Of a stretch of DNA of 64,000 bases, positions 27,046 through 35,545 are shown piece by piece. Both the position numbers and the translations under genes were made by a program. The stretch's first letter is position 1; the number at the start of each line of letters is the position of its first letter. This stretch comes from UBA8437 sp964646205. GTDB lineage: Bacteria; Planctomycetota; Planctomycetia; Planctomycetales; Planctomycetaceae. The stretch is from the NCBI GenBank assembly GCA_964646205.1, contig CAZYAZ010000005.1, positions 1-64,000 of the forward strand. The letters are read 5' to 3'. The notes beneath the pieces are model-generated. The model was given only the letters and a program-made list of their open reading frames with translations, was not told the DNA's origin and ran no database searches.

Positions 27046-28001
27046 CACATCACCTTTCCCGGCGACGGTTTTTGTCGACCACCGGTGGCCTGGTCGTGGC
27101 GGGTTCCACCTCGGTGGTTGCGGCCGACGCGTCACGCCTCGACGTTGTGGACTGCCACACACACTTCTACGACCCGACCCGCCCCGGAGGGATTCCGTGG
27201 CCACGAAAAGGGTCGTCGCTGTTCCGCACCGTTTTGCCCAAGCACTTGCGCGCATTGGAGCACGCCCGCAAGGTGACCGGGACGGTGATCATCGAAGCCA
27301 GCAATCGCCTGGAAGACAACCAGTGGTTACTGGATGTCGCCAGGGACGACCCCTTTGTTCTTGGTGTCGTTGGTCACCTGAATCCGGCGGACGCGGGTTT
27401 CGTGAAAAACGTCAAGCGGTTCGCTGGCAACCGGTTGTTCCGAGGGATCCGGGTTGGCGAGGGGTTGGTGACCAGTCGCCTGAAAATGAACTCGCTTGGC
27501 GTGTTCAAGGTGTTGCAAGATCACGATCTCGCACTCGATGTGAACGGTGGTCCGGTGACCCCGTTGGTGGTCAGTCGACTGGCGGCGCGGATGCCGGGTT
27601 TGCGATTGCTGCAAAACCACATGGGCAACGTGGCAATCACGAAGGGGCCGCCGCCCAGGGACTGGGTGTCAAACATTCGTGCGGCGGCCCGCCACAAGAA
27701 CGTGTTCTGCAAGGTTTCGGCAATGGTGGAGGGGGCCTCGCGAGGTGGTGGCAAAGCTCCGGCTGACGTGGAGTTCTACAAGCCCTACCTTGATGTGGTC
27801 TGGGACGCGTTTGGTGACGACCGCCTGATTTACGGCAGTGACTGGCCGGTCTCCGAGCGAGCGGCCAGCTACAAGGAACAGCAGCAGATCGTGCTGGACT
27901 ACGTGGGCGAGCGAGGTCAGAAGGCCGTTCGCCAGTTCTTTTCGCTCAATTCAAAACGGGCTTACAAGTGGGTCGAGCGTGACGGGCGGATCAAGTCATG
28001 A
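27042..28001 (+). CDS. Tat-exported amidohydrolase-2 family metal-dependent hydrolase
   Basis: 319 residues from ATG 27042, which overlaps the preceding stop by 4 nt. The leader SRRRFLSTTGGLVVAGSTSVVAAD is Tat-like. The TIM-barrel metal hydrolase is marked by VDCHTHFYDP (the HxH metal pair), LQNHMGN and the late GSDWPVSE motif with the metal-binding aspartate. Amidohydrolase-2 enzymes hydrolyse lactones such as those of L-fucose, L-rhamnose or galactarate pathways, or decarboxylate aromatic acids. Sitting directly after a sugar dehydrogenase-like gene, a lactonase role is attractive: the oxidoreductase would make a sugar lactone and this enzyme would open it (inference). The unusual point is that both carry export signals. 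Confidence 0.88.
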   Translation: MTHHLSRRRFLSTTGGLVVAGSTSVVAADASRLDVVDCHTHFYDPTRPGGIPWPRKGSSLFRTVLPKHLRALEHARKVTGTVIIEASNRLEDNQWLLDVARDDPFVLGVVGHLNPADAGFVKNVKRFAGNRLFRGIRVGEGLVTSRLKMNSLGVFKVLQDHDLALDVNGGPVTPLVVSRLAARMPGLRLLQNHMGNVAITKGPPPRDWVSNIRAAARHKNVFCKVSAMVEGASRGGGKAPADVEFYKPYLDVVWDAFGDDRLIYGSDWPVSERAASYKEQQQIVLDYVGERGQKAVRQFFSLNSKRAYKWVERDGRIKS

Positions 28002-29311
28002 CACGACTCGTGCACGTGGCGTGGTCGTTGTTGGCTTGTGGTTGGTTGGTGGCCGCGGAACCGGCGATCGAACGGTCGCGCCTGGAAGGGTATGTCGGTG
28101 GGCCGTACAAGCTGCTGGTCCGGGACTTCACCGGTGACGGGCGTTCCGACGTCCTGATCGGGTACAGGAACCTGGGCGCGTTGCACCTGGCCGTGGGTGA
28201 CGGTCGCGGGGGGCTGTCAGAGCGGACCGGCGGTGTGTTGATCAACCTGGCGAGTCGCGAACACGGAGGGGCCATCGATGCGAGTTGCTGGTCGGCCCCA
28301 CATGTCCACAATCTGCACGCTGCGGACATCAATGGGGATGGGCGATTGGATGTCGTGGTTGGCCTCGCTGGGTTGTCCACCGTGAAGGACGGTCGTGTGG
28401 TGGTGGCCCTTGGAGAAAAAGGGGGGCATTTCCGAACAGTGGTGGAATACCTGGTGCCGAGCGAGGCCAAGGGCGTGCGATTCGAGGATCTCGACCGGGA
28501 TGGCAAGATGGATCTGCTCTACACCGCTCGTGGTTCCGGTTACAAGGATGATCTCACGGTGGGAGAACTTCATATCCGCCGTGGCCTGGGCGGAGGTCGA
28601 TTCGGTATGGCGATCGTGTTGCCGGCCGGCCGGTCGGCCTATGCGATCGACACCGGAGACCTGGATGAAGACGGGTACCCCGACGTCGTGATTCCCAATG
28701 AGCACGACGATCGTGCGACGTATTGCCTGAGTCCGGGGCGGCGGTGCTTTTCGGCCGTCGATACGAAAACGGCTCGCCGATGGTCGGTGCGTGTTTTGCG
28801 GGCAACCCGGATTCCCGGAAAACGTTCTCATGCGGTGAACGATGCGAGAATTGCCGACTTCAATGGCGACGGTCACCTGGACGTGGTGACGGCCAATTTG
28901 GGGACGTCGACGATTTCGATCTTCAACGGTCGCGGGGACGGGGACTTCGAAACGGACCGGAAATTGGAAGCTGGCAAAAACGGCGCTTTCCTCGGGTTGG
29001 GTGATCTCGATGGCGATAAGGATGTTGATCTGGTGATCACTCACTGGACCGAGGCATTTGTCTCGGTCTTCCTGAACCGCGGCGATGGTTCGTTTGCGAA
29101 GCGGGTTGACCTGCCCAGTGGCCTGGGCAGCTATGGTGTCGACGTCGCTGATCTGGATCGCGACGGTCACCTGGACCTCGTGTCGGCCAACTATCGCGAC
29201 CAGACAATCTCGATCCTGCGGGGCCGAGGCGATGGCACGTTCGCACCGACTGTGACCCTGCTCCGCGGGTTGCGGGTCACCGGCGGGCGACTGGTGCCAT
29301 TCACCCCGTGA
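27998..29311 (+). CDS. Exported FG-GAP/VCBS repeat propeller protein
   Basis: 437 residues; ATG 27998 overlaps the amidohydrolase stop (ATGA). Signal peptide WSLLACGWLVAAEP. About seven blades follow with calcium-loop motifs: DFTGDGRSDVLIG, DINGDGRLDVVVG, DLDRDGKMDLLY, DLDEDGYPDVVI, DFNGDGHLDVVTAN, DLDGDKDVDLVITH and DLDRDGHLDLVSANY. Length fits a single integrin-alpha-like seven-bladed propeller. As the last gene of the oxidoreductase/amidohydrolase operon it may serve as the substrate-binding partner outside the cell (inference). It is about half the size of the FG-GAP protein at 2551 and shares its repeat type but is not an obvious recent copy. The convergent lipoprotein hydrolase gene ends 9 nt downstream. 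Confidence 0.9.
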   Translation: MTRLVHVAWSLLACGWLVAAEPAIERSRLEGYVGGPYKLLVRDFTGDGRSDVLIGYRNLGALHLAVGDGRGGLSERTGGVLINLASREHGGAIDASCWSAPHVHNLHAADINGDGRLDVVVGLAGLSTVKDGRVVVALGEKGGHFRTVVEYLVPSEAKGVRFEDLDRDGKMDLLYTARGSGYKDDLTVGELHIRRGLGGGRFGMAIVLPAGRSAYAIDTGDLDEDGYPDVVIPNEHDDRATYCLSPGRRCFSAVDTKTARRWSVRVLRATRIPGKRSHAVNDARIADFNGDGHLDVVTANLGTSTISIFNGRGDGDFETDRKLEAGKNGAFLGLGDLDGDKDVDLVITHWTEAFVSVFLNRGDGSFAKRVDLPSGLGSYGVDVADLDRDGHLDLVSANYRDQTISILRGRGDGTFAPTVTLLRGLRVTGGRLVPFTP

Positions 29312-29320
29312 AAGGTCTGG

Positions 29321-30814
29321 TCACTGCGGCGGCCGTGTGGCGAGTTCCTGTTCCAGGAATCCCAGCAGGGCCGGGACGAGTTCCGGGGCCAGTGGGAGTG
29401 CGGGGTTGGAATAACTGGGCAGTTGTTCGGCATCGGTCGTGATGTGGCGGAGGACGTGATTCATGTCTTCAATCAGGACCAGGGCCGCGGATGGTTGCGC
29501 GGTTTTCAGGGTCTTTGCGTCACCGACGGTGACCTGGATGTCGCGGGTGCCCTGCACAATCAGTGTCGGCGTGGTGGACTTGGCCATGATGCTTTTCGGG
29601 TCGTGCTTCATCCAGGAAATCAGGAACGGTTGCACCGACGGCCGAAACAGGGTGGCCAGGGGTGGGGGGATTGTGGCCACTGTTTGTCCGGCTGCCAGTT
29701 GCTTGATGATCGCCAGGGACTGGTCCCTGGTCTCGGGCATCGTGGCCAGTCTTTCGGTCAGTTGAATCTCCATCACCTTGTCGATCGACCGGCCGGCCCC
29801 GGCGATCGATACCACGGCTGCAACCGGGGTGGCCTGGGCGGTGAGCAGGGCCACGAGTGATCCCTGGCTGTGACCGATGATTCCCACCCGTGAGATGTTC
29901 TTGTGCTTCCGCATCAGGTCGAGCCAGCCCCGTGCGTCGGTAACCAGGGAGTCGAATCGGAAGTCCTTTTCTTTGCCCTGGGTGAACCGGCTCCGGCCAC
30001 TGCCTCGCTTGTCAAAACGCAGAACGGCAATCCCGTGGCTGGCCAGTGCGGTGCCGAGTTTTTTCATGTAATCGGACTTCAAGGCGGCCTGGTTGCCGTC
30101 CCGATCGTTGGGGCCAGAACCGGAGACAACCAGCATGGCAGGAAAGGGGCCGTCACCGCTGGGCCAGTCGATCGTTCCGTGGAGCGTGGCACCGGGAACG
30201 TTTAGGACGACGTCTGCGCCCTGTTGTGCCTGGCTGGTTGTGGGCGGGGCGGGGGTCGGTTCGGGCTTGGGGGCTGGGAGAAAGAAAATGCCCGCGACCT
30301 GGCCGTCGGAGTTCATTGATACACGAAATACGAGCTGTGCCCTTTCAAAAGTGCACAGAAGATCGACAACCTGGTCGGCCTGGATCGTCGTCTCTTCGGC
30401 GGTTGCGGCCACCGACTGATACCCACCAGCTTGGGCCAGGATGGTCTCCCAGGTCGCTTTCAACTTGTCGACCGGGAGTGCCTTGAGAACTTCTGGTGAG
30501 AACGTCTTGGCCGCTGTGGAAAAACGGTTGGCGGTGAGATGGGCCAACAAATCGCGAGCTACGGTTTCCGCCGGAGAATGCACCACCGGTGGAGTTTGGG
30601 GGGGATCGACCGAGGGAGTGGGTGCCTTGGCTGGAGGCGACGTGGTGGTCTCGGGGCCAGAGGCGATCGTGGGAGAAGGAGGTGAGTCAGGTGGAGTTGG
30701 CTGAGTCGCGGTGTCATTGCAGCCGACCAGGGACCCGAGGATGATCACGAGCCCGATTCTCGTGCAGGCCAGGAAATGCCGGGGGGACGTAGCCGGAGTG
30801 TCTTGCAGCGGCAT
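29321..30814 (-). CDS. Lipoprotein alpha/beta hydrolase with N-terminal DUF3887 domain
   Basis: 497 residues. The lipobox is LVGC with lipidated Cys32, after a hydrophobic GLVIILGS run; a Pro/Ser/Thr-rich linker follows (about 35-80). The next ~100 residues match DUF3887 (ARDLLAHLTANRFSTAAKTF ... LKATWETILAQAGGYQS), a small NTF2-like domain commonly placed before such hydrolases. The catalytic domain shows VSGSGPNDRDGN, VLRFDKRGSGRS, the elbow GHSQGS, an acidic residue in VQGTRDIQVT and the final histidine in DMNHVLR. Likely an outer-membrane-anchored or periplasmic esterase/peptidase-like hydrolase. It starts 28 nt after the sulfatase gene and may share its transcript, which would tie ester removal to sulfate removal (inference). 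Confidence 0.88.
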   Translation of the reverse strand: MPLQDTPATSPRHFLACTRIGLVIILGSLVGCNDTATQPTPPDSPPSPTIASGPETTTSPPAKAPTPSVDPPQTPPVVHSPAETVARDLLAHLTANRFSTAAKTFSPEVLKALPVDKLKATWETILAQAGGYQSVAATAEETTIQADQVVDLLCTFERAQLVFRVSMNSDGQVAGIFFLPAPKPEPTPAPPTTSQAQQGADVVLNVPGATLHGTIDWPSGDGPFPAMLVVSGSGPNDRDGNQAALKSDYMKKLGTALASHGIAVLRFDKRGSGRSRFTQGKEKDFRFDSLVTDARGWLDLMRKHKNISRVGIIGHSQGSLVALLTAQATPVAAVVSIAGAGRSIDKVMEIQLTERLATMPETRDQSLAIIKQLAAGQTVATIPPPLATLFRPSVQPFLISWMKHDPKSIMAKSTTPTLIVQGTRDIQVTVGDAKTLKTAQPSAALVLIEDMNHVLRHITTDAEQLPSYSNPALPLAPELVPALLGFLEQELATRPPQ

Positions 30815-30842
30815 GGTGCGGTGTCCTGGAACTGCTGGCGTT

Positions 30843-32345
30843 TTAGTCGAGTGCCTTGTTGGGGAAAATTGTCGAGGCGCGGTGCTCGGCCTTCATCAGT
30901 TCTCGGATCCTCGCGACGATCTCGGGATGCTTGGCGGCGAGATCACGAGACTCTGAGATGTCCTGGTCGAGGTCGAAGAGTTCGATTTTCAGCCTGTTGG
31001 GGTTGTTTGGCCGCAGGAGGCGTTGCCGAACTCCCTTCCATTGCCCCATCCATACGGCCTGCTGGCCCCCATACCCGGCAAACTCCCGATACAGGAACGG
31101 CCGGGGAGGCTGTTGTTTTCCGTGGAGGGTGTCGGCCAGGCTGATGCCGTCGACTCCGGTGGGAAGTGCCTGGCGGCTGCCGGTCAGGGAGAGCAGGGTG
31201 GGGATCCAGTCTTCGAATCCCGTGACAAAATCCGACGTGGTTCCCCTGGGGATGTGGCCAGGCCAGCGGGCTATCAGTGGCACGCGAACGCCGCCCTCGT
31301 AGAGCGATCCCTTGAGACCTCGTAATGGTTTGACACTGGCAAAGAAGTCATAGTCGACCTCGCGTTTGAGGTGCGTGGTCCCGTTGTCTGATGTGAAAAC
31401 GACGATCGTGTTGTCGTCCAAATTGAGCTTCTCCAGCAGGTCGAGAATCCGTCCGACATAAGTGTCCAGCCGGGTGATCATCGCGGCGTAGGCCGCACGC
31501 GGGGTGAAATGTGGTGTGTAACCGCCACCTTTCAACTTGGTGAAGGGCGGGTCGTGCCATTTGAGAGCCAGGTAGGGTTTCAGCGCGTCGTCGGGGACAT
31601 GCAGCGCCAGGTGCGGGATCACAGTGGGGTAGTAGAGGAAGAAGGGGCGGTCCTTGTTTTTCTCGATGAACCGGAGAGCCTGGGCAGCGATCCGATCAGG
31701 GGCGTAGTCCTGCCCCTTGAACTGGCTGTAGTTGCCCGGGTTGCTGGTGTCGGCGTCCTTGGCAAAGCGGGCGTGGCCGCCCACAGGAGGGTTGTTTTTC
31801 AGCGGAATCCGTTTGTTGTCGCTCCAGAGATACGAGGGATAGTAACTGTGCGCATGCCGCTGGCAATTGTAGCCGTAGAAACGATCGAACCCCTGTTTTA
31901 GTGGTCCGCCCTCTGATCCCGGGGGGCCGAGTCCCCACTTCCCGAAAGCGCCGGTGGTGTAGCCATCTTTTTTGAGGAGTTCGGCCATTGTGACTTCGGT
32001 GGCTGGGATCGGGACCTGGCCTTCAGGCCGGACTTCCTTGTTGCTGCGGACCCAGGCGTGACCGGGATGCTTGCCTGTCATCAGGACACACCGAGACGGG
32101 GCACAGACGGCATTTCCCGCATAATTGCGGGTGAATTTCATGCCTTCGCGGGCGAGTCGGTCGATGTGCGGGGTGCGAATCTTCTTCTGGCCGTAGCAGC
32201 CCAATTCGGCGAATCCGAGGTCGTCGGCCATGATGAAGACAATGTTGGGGCGATCGGCCGCCACGGCTTTTGCCGTCCACGTCCAGAGTGTCATGGACGC
32301 CAGAATTGCCAGGATCAGTCGAGTGTGTCGTGTGTTCTCAGGCAT
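30843..32345 (-). CDS. Exported sulfatase (formylglycine-dependent arylsulfatase family)
   Basis: 500 residues with a Sec signal (LILAILASMTLWTWTAKAVAA). The sulfatase core begins RPNIVFIMADDLGFAELGCYG, where the DD pair (41-42) binds calcium. The key motif CAPSRCVLMTG has Cys81, the residue converted to formylglycine (C-x-P-S-R type), and histidines follow. Further landmarks are GKWGLGPPGSEGGP, FFLYYPTVIPHLALHVPD, VVFTSDNGTTH (metal-binding D-N) and GVRVPLIARWPGHI. The family removes sulfate esters from polysaccharides or small aryl sulfates in the periplasm; sulfatases are abundant in planctomycetes that consume sulfated algal glycans. The formylglycine-generating enzyme is not in the window. 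The next gene downstream is the lipoprotein hydrolase, 28 nt away. Confidence 0.95.
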   Translation of the reverse strand: MPENTRHTRLILAILASMTLWTWTAKAVAADRPNIVFIMADDLGFAELGCYGQKKIRTPHIDRLAREGMKFTRNYAGNAVCAPSRCVLMTGKHPGHAWVRSNKEVRPEGQVPIPATEVTMAELLKKDGYTTGAFGKWGLGPPGSEGGPLKQGFDRFYGYNCQRHAHSYYPSYLWSDNKRIPLKNNPPVGGHARFAKDADTSNPGNYSQFKGQDYAPDRIAAQALRFIEKNKDRPFFLYYPTVIPHLALHVPDDALKPYLALKWHDPPFTKLKGGGYTPHFTPRAAYAAMITRLDTYVGRILDLLEKLNLDDNTIVVFTSDNGTTHLKREVDYDFFASVKPLRGLKGSLYEGGVRVPLIARWPGHIPRGTTSDFVTGFEDWIPTLLSLTGSRQALPTGVDGISLADTLHGKQQPPRPFLYREFAGYGGQQAVWMGQWKGVRQRLLRPNNPNRLKIELFDLDQDISESRDLAAKHPEIVARIRELMKAEHRASTIFPNKALD

Positions 32346-32489
32346 GGGTGAGGTGCTTCCAACTCGGTGTTCGAAGTTCAGTTGAGGCCAACCTGGCGGC
32401 TGCTGCCGGACGGGCTGGGTTTTTTTCGGGATCCTGCACAGATTGCAGCTTGGGAACGCTTCTTTGTATCAGTGGGGCAAGGCCGCGAG

Positions 32490-33056
32490 TCACACGGCAG
32501 TTGCCGGTTCGGTTGGTTCGTTGGAGTAGACCTCGTCGAACGAAGTCAGCGCGATGCCCCCCAGGCGTTCGGCGATGGCCCGGTACGAGCGGCGGCGGAA
32601 CTCCCACTTCTTGAGACGAGGCAATTGCTCGAGCCAGTCACACAAGTGAACGGTGCAGAGGTCGTTGAACTGCTCCTGGTTCATTTCGATTGCCTCGCCG
32701 GTTTCCCGGTTGCGGATGGAATACGGGGCAGAGGAAGCGATTTGATCGTCGAATGTGGAACGATCCATGACGCAGTTGACCCACGCGATGAATTCAGCGT
32801 GGTCCCCAATGAGTGCGCGGACCTCGTCGCGTTGCTCCTGCGACAACGCGAATGCCTGGAACATCTCGGTGCCGTAAATCGAATGGAACAGGCCAGCCCG
32901 ACAGACTGCGATGCTCGCCTTCCAGGTCTGGAGGTCGTTGTAGACACCGACCAGGTGAGCCAGGAAGACGGTTTCGGTGTGAGGGACATTCTCGGTACCC
33001 AGGTCGCGAAGGAACCGGGTCATTGCCTTGTACTGCGGGTCTGTGTTGTTGGGCAT
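32490..33056 (-). CDS. DUF6817-like protein
   Basis: 188 residues, no export signal. The pattern HTETVFLAHLVGVYNDLQTW, ASIAVCRAGLFHSIYGTEMF, VRALIGDHAEFIAWVNCVMDR and FNDLCTVHLCDWLEQ fits the DUF6817 family as I recall it, a helical protein with conserved His residues in LAHLVGVY and LFHSIYGT that looks like a distant HD-type metal site. Function is unknown; relatives appear near glycan or nucleotide-sugar genes. Here it is third after the GH109-like and NeuB-like genes on the minus strand with a 36-nt gap, and so is probably co-transcribed with them. The start at ATG 33056 gives a polar N-terminus (MPNNTDPQYKAMTRFLRDLG) as expected for a cytoplasmic protein. Confidence 0.7.
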   Translation of the reverse strand: MPNNTDPQYKAMTRFLRDLGTENVPHTETVFLAHLVGVYNDLQTWKASIAVCRAGLFHSIYGTEMFQAFALSQEQRDEVRALIGDHAEFIAWVNCVMDRSTFDDQIASSAPYSIRNRETGEAIEMNQEQFNDLCTVHLCDWLEQLPRLKKWEFRRRSYRAIAERLGGIALTSFDEVYSNEPTEPATAV

Positions 33057-33092
33057 GGTGGGCCTGGCGGCAGTGTGGGTGAAGATGTTGTT

Positions 33093-33920
33093 CTACGGGT
33101 TGAAGTCGACTTCGATCATTTTGCCCCGCAACTGAGTGAGGGCCTTTTGTTCGTCGGCCATGGGAAGTTTTTCCTCGCGACCCAGCATGGTTTCCAGCCG
33201 GGTGACCTGCCGGACGAGTTGGGCGAGTGTTTCCGGGGTCAGTGCCCCTTCGTGATCGTCACCAGGCATGCGGGTGTGATACGTGAAGTGTTTTTCGAGG
33301 ACCGTGGCTCCCAGGGCCACGGCGGCCAGGCACGCCTCGATTCCACGGCTGTGATCGCTGTAGCCGATGGGGATGTCGGGGAACGCCTTCTGCATGGCGA
33401 GGATTGCCCGCAGGTTCACGTTGGGGTCCTCGGTCGGATACTGGCTGGTGCAGTGTAGCAGTGAGAGGGAATCGATGGATCCCAGGCATTCGACCGCCTG
33501 CTGGATTTCCTCGATCGTGGCTCCGCCGGTCGAGAGATAGACGGTGGTGACCTGGTTGGCGCGGGCGTTGACGTGTTCGAGCAAATCGAAGTCGACGATA
33601 CGACTGGACGCAAGTTTCAAGGCGGTCAGTCCCATGCGATCGACCAGGAAATCGGTCGACCGGCGGGTGAAGGTGGAACTGAGAAACGTGATGCCCAGCT
33701 CGCCACACAATTGCTGCATCTCGAAGTGGACGTCCTCGGGCATCTCGACCCCGCGGAACCAGTCAAACCACTCGTGGTCCGTTCCGAACTGGTTGGCCGT
33801 GTAGGTCTGGAACTTGGCGACGGTGGCCCCATTGGCGGCGGCCTCGGTGACCATTCCGCGGCAGACATCCCAGCGGCCGTAATGATTTTCGCCCAGTTCG
33901 GCGATCAGGACCGTGTCCAA
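33093..33920 (-). CDS. NeuB-type (N-acetylneuraminate synthase family) protein without SAF domain
   Basis: About 275 residues from a TTG start at 33920, preferred because GGGGGA lies about 8 nt upstream and homology begins at once (VLIAELGENHYG). The frame is open to 34097, but that extension overlaps the GH109 gene and is not protein-like. NeuB motifs are present: KFQTY (36-40), SSRIVDFDLLEHV, CTSQYP (157-162), GYSDHS (186-191), EKHFT (209-213) and MPGDDHEGALTPE (218-230). NeuB enzymes condense phosphoenolpyruvate with N-acetylmannosamine or related amino sugars. Normal NeuB is about 340 residues with a C-terminal antifreeze-like SAF domain that shapes the substrate site; here the protein ends soon after the barrel, so substrate or activity may differ. 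It lies between the GH109-like and DUF6817 genes. Confidence 0.82.
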   Translation of the reverse strand: MDTVLIAELGENHYGRWDVCRGMVTEAAANGATVAKFQTYTANQFGTDHEWFDWFRGVEMPEDVHFEMQQLCGELGITFLSSTFTRRSTDFLVDRMGLTALKLASSRIVDFDLLEHVNARANQVTTVYLSTGGATIEEIQQAVECLGSIDSLSLLHCTSQYPTEDPNVNLRAILAMQKAFPDIPIGYSDHSRGIEACLAAVALGATVLEKHFTYHTRMPGDDHEGALTPETLAQLVRQVTRLETMLGREEKLPMADEQKALTQLRGKMIEVDFNP

Positions 33921-33954
33921 CTCAGTTTCCCCCGTTGCGGTGTCAGAACAGCGA

Positions 33955-35307
33955 TCACCCGCCGACGATTTCCAGTGGGCGGTTCTTCTTCCAACGTCCG
34001 CGTGTGAAGTCGGGGACGTCCATGGTCTGGCTGCGGTTGGCGATTGAGCGTTCACTGAGTTCGGAAACCACGCTCCACGCGGCGGCGTCATAGACATCCA
34101 TGTCGGGTTCCGTGCCGGCGTGCAAGCATTCGATCAACCGATGGATTTCCATGTAATCCATTCCACCATGCCCTTTGCCCTGGGCTTCTCGGATCAATTT
34201 CTTCCACAGTGGGTGTTCGTACTTCGACTGGAATGTGTCGATTGGTTCCCACTTGTGCCCACGAGCGTTGGATTCCAGGGCGATCCGGTCTGGATAGCCC
34301 TGCACGATGCCCCTTGTGCCCTGGACCATGTTGATCCTCGTGTAGGGACGTGGCAGCTGCGTGTCGTGTCCGAGCGTGATGGTGCGTCCCTTCTTGGTTC
34401 GGATCATCGTTGTGTTGACGTCGCCCGATTTGTACTTGCGGGTCGCCAGCGGATGCTTGGCCCCGAAGCGGTCGGCGTAGAACACGTTGAGTCCGCGGGA
34501 GATGCTGCTCATGGAGACCAGGTAGTCGAATTGGTCCCCCCGGTTGATGTCCATGCACTGGGCTACCGGACCCAGCCCGTGGGTCGGATAGAGGTTGCCG
34601 TCTCGATGGATCTTGTTCTCGAGTCGCCAGCGAACCTCGGCGTCGGCTCCGATAAACTCGCGGTCGTCACGCAATTCGTGCAGGTAGCCCGCTTCGCCGT
34701 GAACCAGTTCACCCAGCAGTCCCTGGCGGACCATGTTGAGTACCATCATCTCCGTGCGACCGTAGCAGCAGTTTTCGAGCATGACACAATGGCGGTGTGA
34801 TTTCTCAGCGGTTTCCACCATCTGCCAGCACTCGTCGATGGTCACGGCGGCGGGGACTTCCGTCGCGGCATGGTGACCGTTTTTCATGGCGGAGACGCAG
34901 ACCGGCACGTGCCACCGCCACGGGGTGGCGGTGACAACCAGATCCAGGTCGTCGCGTTCACAGAGTTTGTCGAAAGCCCGTTCATCTGGGAAATAGGCGT
35001 CTGGCTTGGGCTGCCCGGCCGAGACGGTTGTCTTCTGGGCCAGTTGGCAGCGGTCTTCCAGCAGGTCACAGACGGCTTTGACCTCGACCCCGGGTTGATC
35101 CAGCAGCAATCTCAGCAGGTGGAAACCACGTCCACCGATCCCCACCATTCCGACACGGATCTGCGAAATCGGCTTCAATCGCGGGTCGGCCGCTTTTTCT
35201 TTTTTTTGTGCGGGGTCGCCGGCCTGGGCCAAGGCTGGCAGGACAACTCCGGCGCCGACTCCCGCCCCCAGTTTCATCGCGTCTCGCCTGTTGAAGTCTG
35301 TGGTCAT
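33955..35307 (-). CDS. Tat-exported GH109-like Gfo/Idh/MocA protein (NAD-dependent glycosidase family)
   Basis: 450 residues; leader FNRRDAMKLGAGVGAGVVLPALAQAG is of Tat type. The Rossmann domain starts RVGMVGIGGRGFHLL (51-65). The rest carries hallmarks I associate with glycoside hydrolase family 109 (NAD-dependent alpha-N-acetylgalactosaminidase): ATPWRWHVPVCVSAMKNG, TEVPAAVTIDECWQ (149-162, EVPAA in place of EKP), RHCVMLENCCYGRTEMMVLNMVRQG, GNLYPTHGLGPVAQCMDINRGD (237-258) and FDYLVSMSSIS. GH109 enzymes cleave alpha-GalNAc by an NAD-assisted elimination. Followed after 34 nt by the NeuB-like gene, it fits an amino-sugar context. It is divergent from the DUF1549/DUF1553 operon. GH109 similarity is strong; the substrate is not proven. 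Confidence 0.83.
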   Translation of the reverse strand: MTTDFNRRDAMKLGAGVGAGVVLPALAQAGDPAQKKEKAADPRLKPISQIRVGMVGIGGRGFHLLRLLLDQPGVEVKAVCDLLEDRCQLAQKTTVSAGQPKPDAYFPDERAFDKLCERDDLDLVVTATPWRWHVPVCVSAMKNGHHAATEVPAAVTIDECWQMVETAEKSHRHCVMLENCCYGRTEMMVLNMVRQGLLGELVHGEAGYLHELRDDREFIGADAEVRWRLENKIHRDGNLYPTHGLGPVAQCMDINRGDQFDYLVSMSSISRGLNVFYADRFGAKHPLATRKYKSGDVNTTMIRTKKGRTITLGHDTQLPRPYTRINMVQGTRGIVQGYPDRIALESNARGHKWEPIDTFQSKYEHPLWKKLIREAQGKGHGGMDYMEIHRLIECLHAGTEPDMDVYDAAAWSVVSELSERSIANRSQTMDVPDFTRGRWKKNRPLEIVGG

Positions 35308-35452
35308 GAGAATGGTCTCCCCGTGGATTCAACTGCCGCTGCTGGATGAGATGGCAAGGCGTTTTGGAAACAGTGTACAGCAGAGACCCTGTCAAAATCG
35401 CGTGGATTGGGAGATTGCGTGTTTCTGGTTTCCCGAACGTGGATGTTTGAAA

Positions 35453-35482
35453 TTGACCGTCGCAGTGACGGCGGGCCACAAT
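35453..35482 (+). promoter_or_regulatory. Candidate sigma70-type promoter of the 35546-43021 operon
   Basis: TTGACC at 35453-35458 (five of six consensus bases) and CACAAT at 35477-35482 (four of six), spaced by 18 bases, in the 238-bp gap between the divergent GH109-like gene and the GTG at 35546. The position fits an operon promoter with a leader of about 55 nt. The -10 is weak. Confidence 0.35.
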
Positions 35483-35545
35483 AACCAACTCGAGTCCTCT
35501 GCATTTGGTAGTGAACTCTTTCGCTGTGCGAACCTGGAACCGGTT

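Noticed and set aside
33918..34097. Upstream extension of the NeuB-like gene
   Set aside because: The extension would overlap the end of the GH109-like gene by over 140 bases and is Pro/Thr/Arg rich; the TTG at 33920 with GGGGGA upstream is the better start.
32490..35307. Complete sialic acid biosynthesis operon
   Set aside because: Only a NeuB-like gene is present; no UDP-GlcNAc 2-epimerase, CMP-sialate synthetase, sialyltransferase or flippase was recognised nearby.
35291..35545. Upstream extension of the Big2-DUF1549/DUF1553 gene
   Set aside because: The extra 85 codons overlap the start of the divergent GH109-like gene and precede rather than form a signal peptide; they are more likely promoter and leader.
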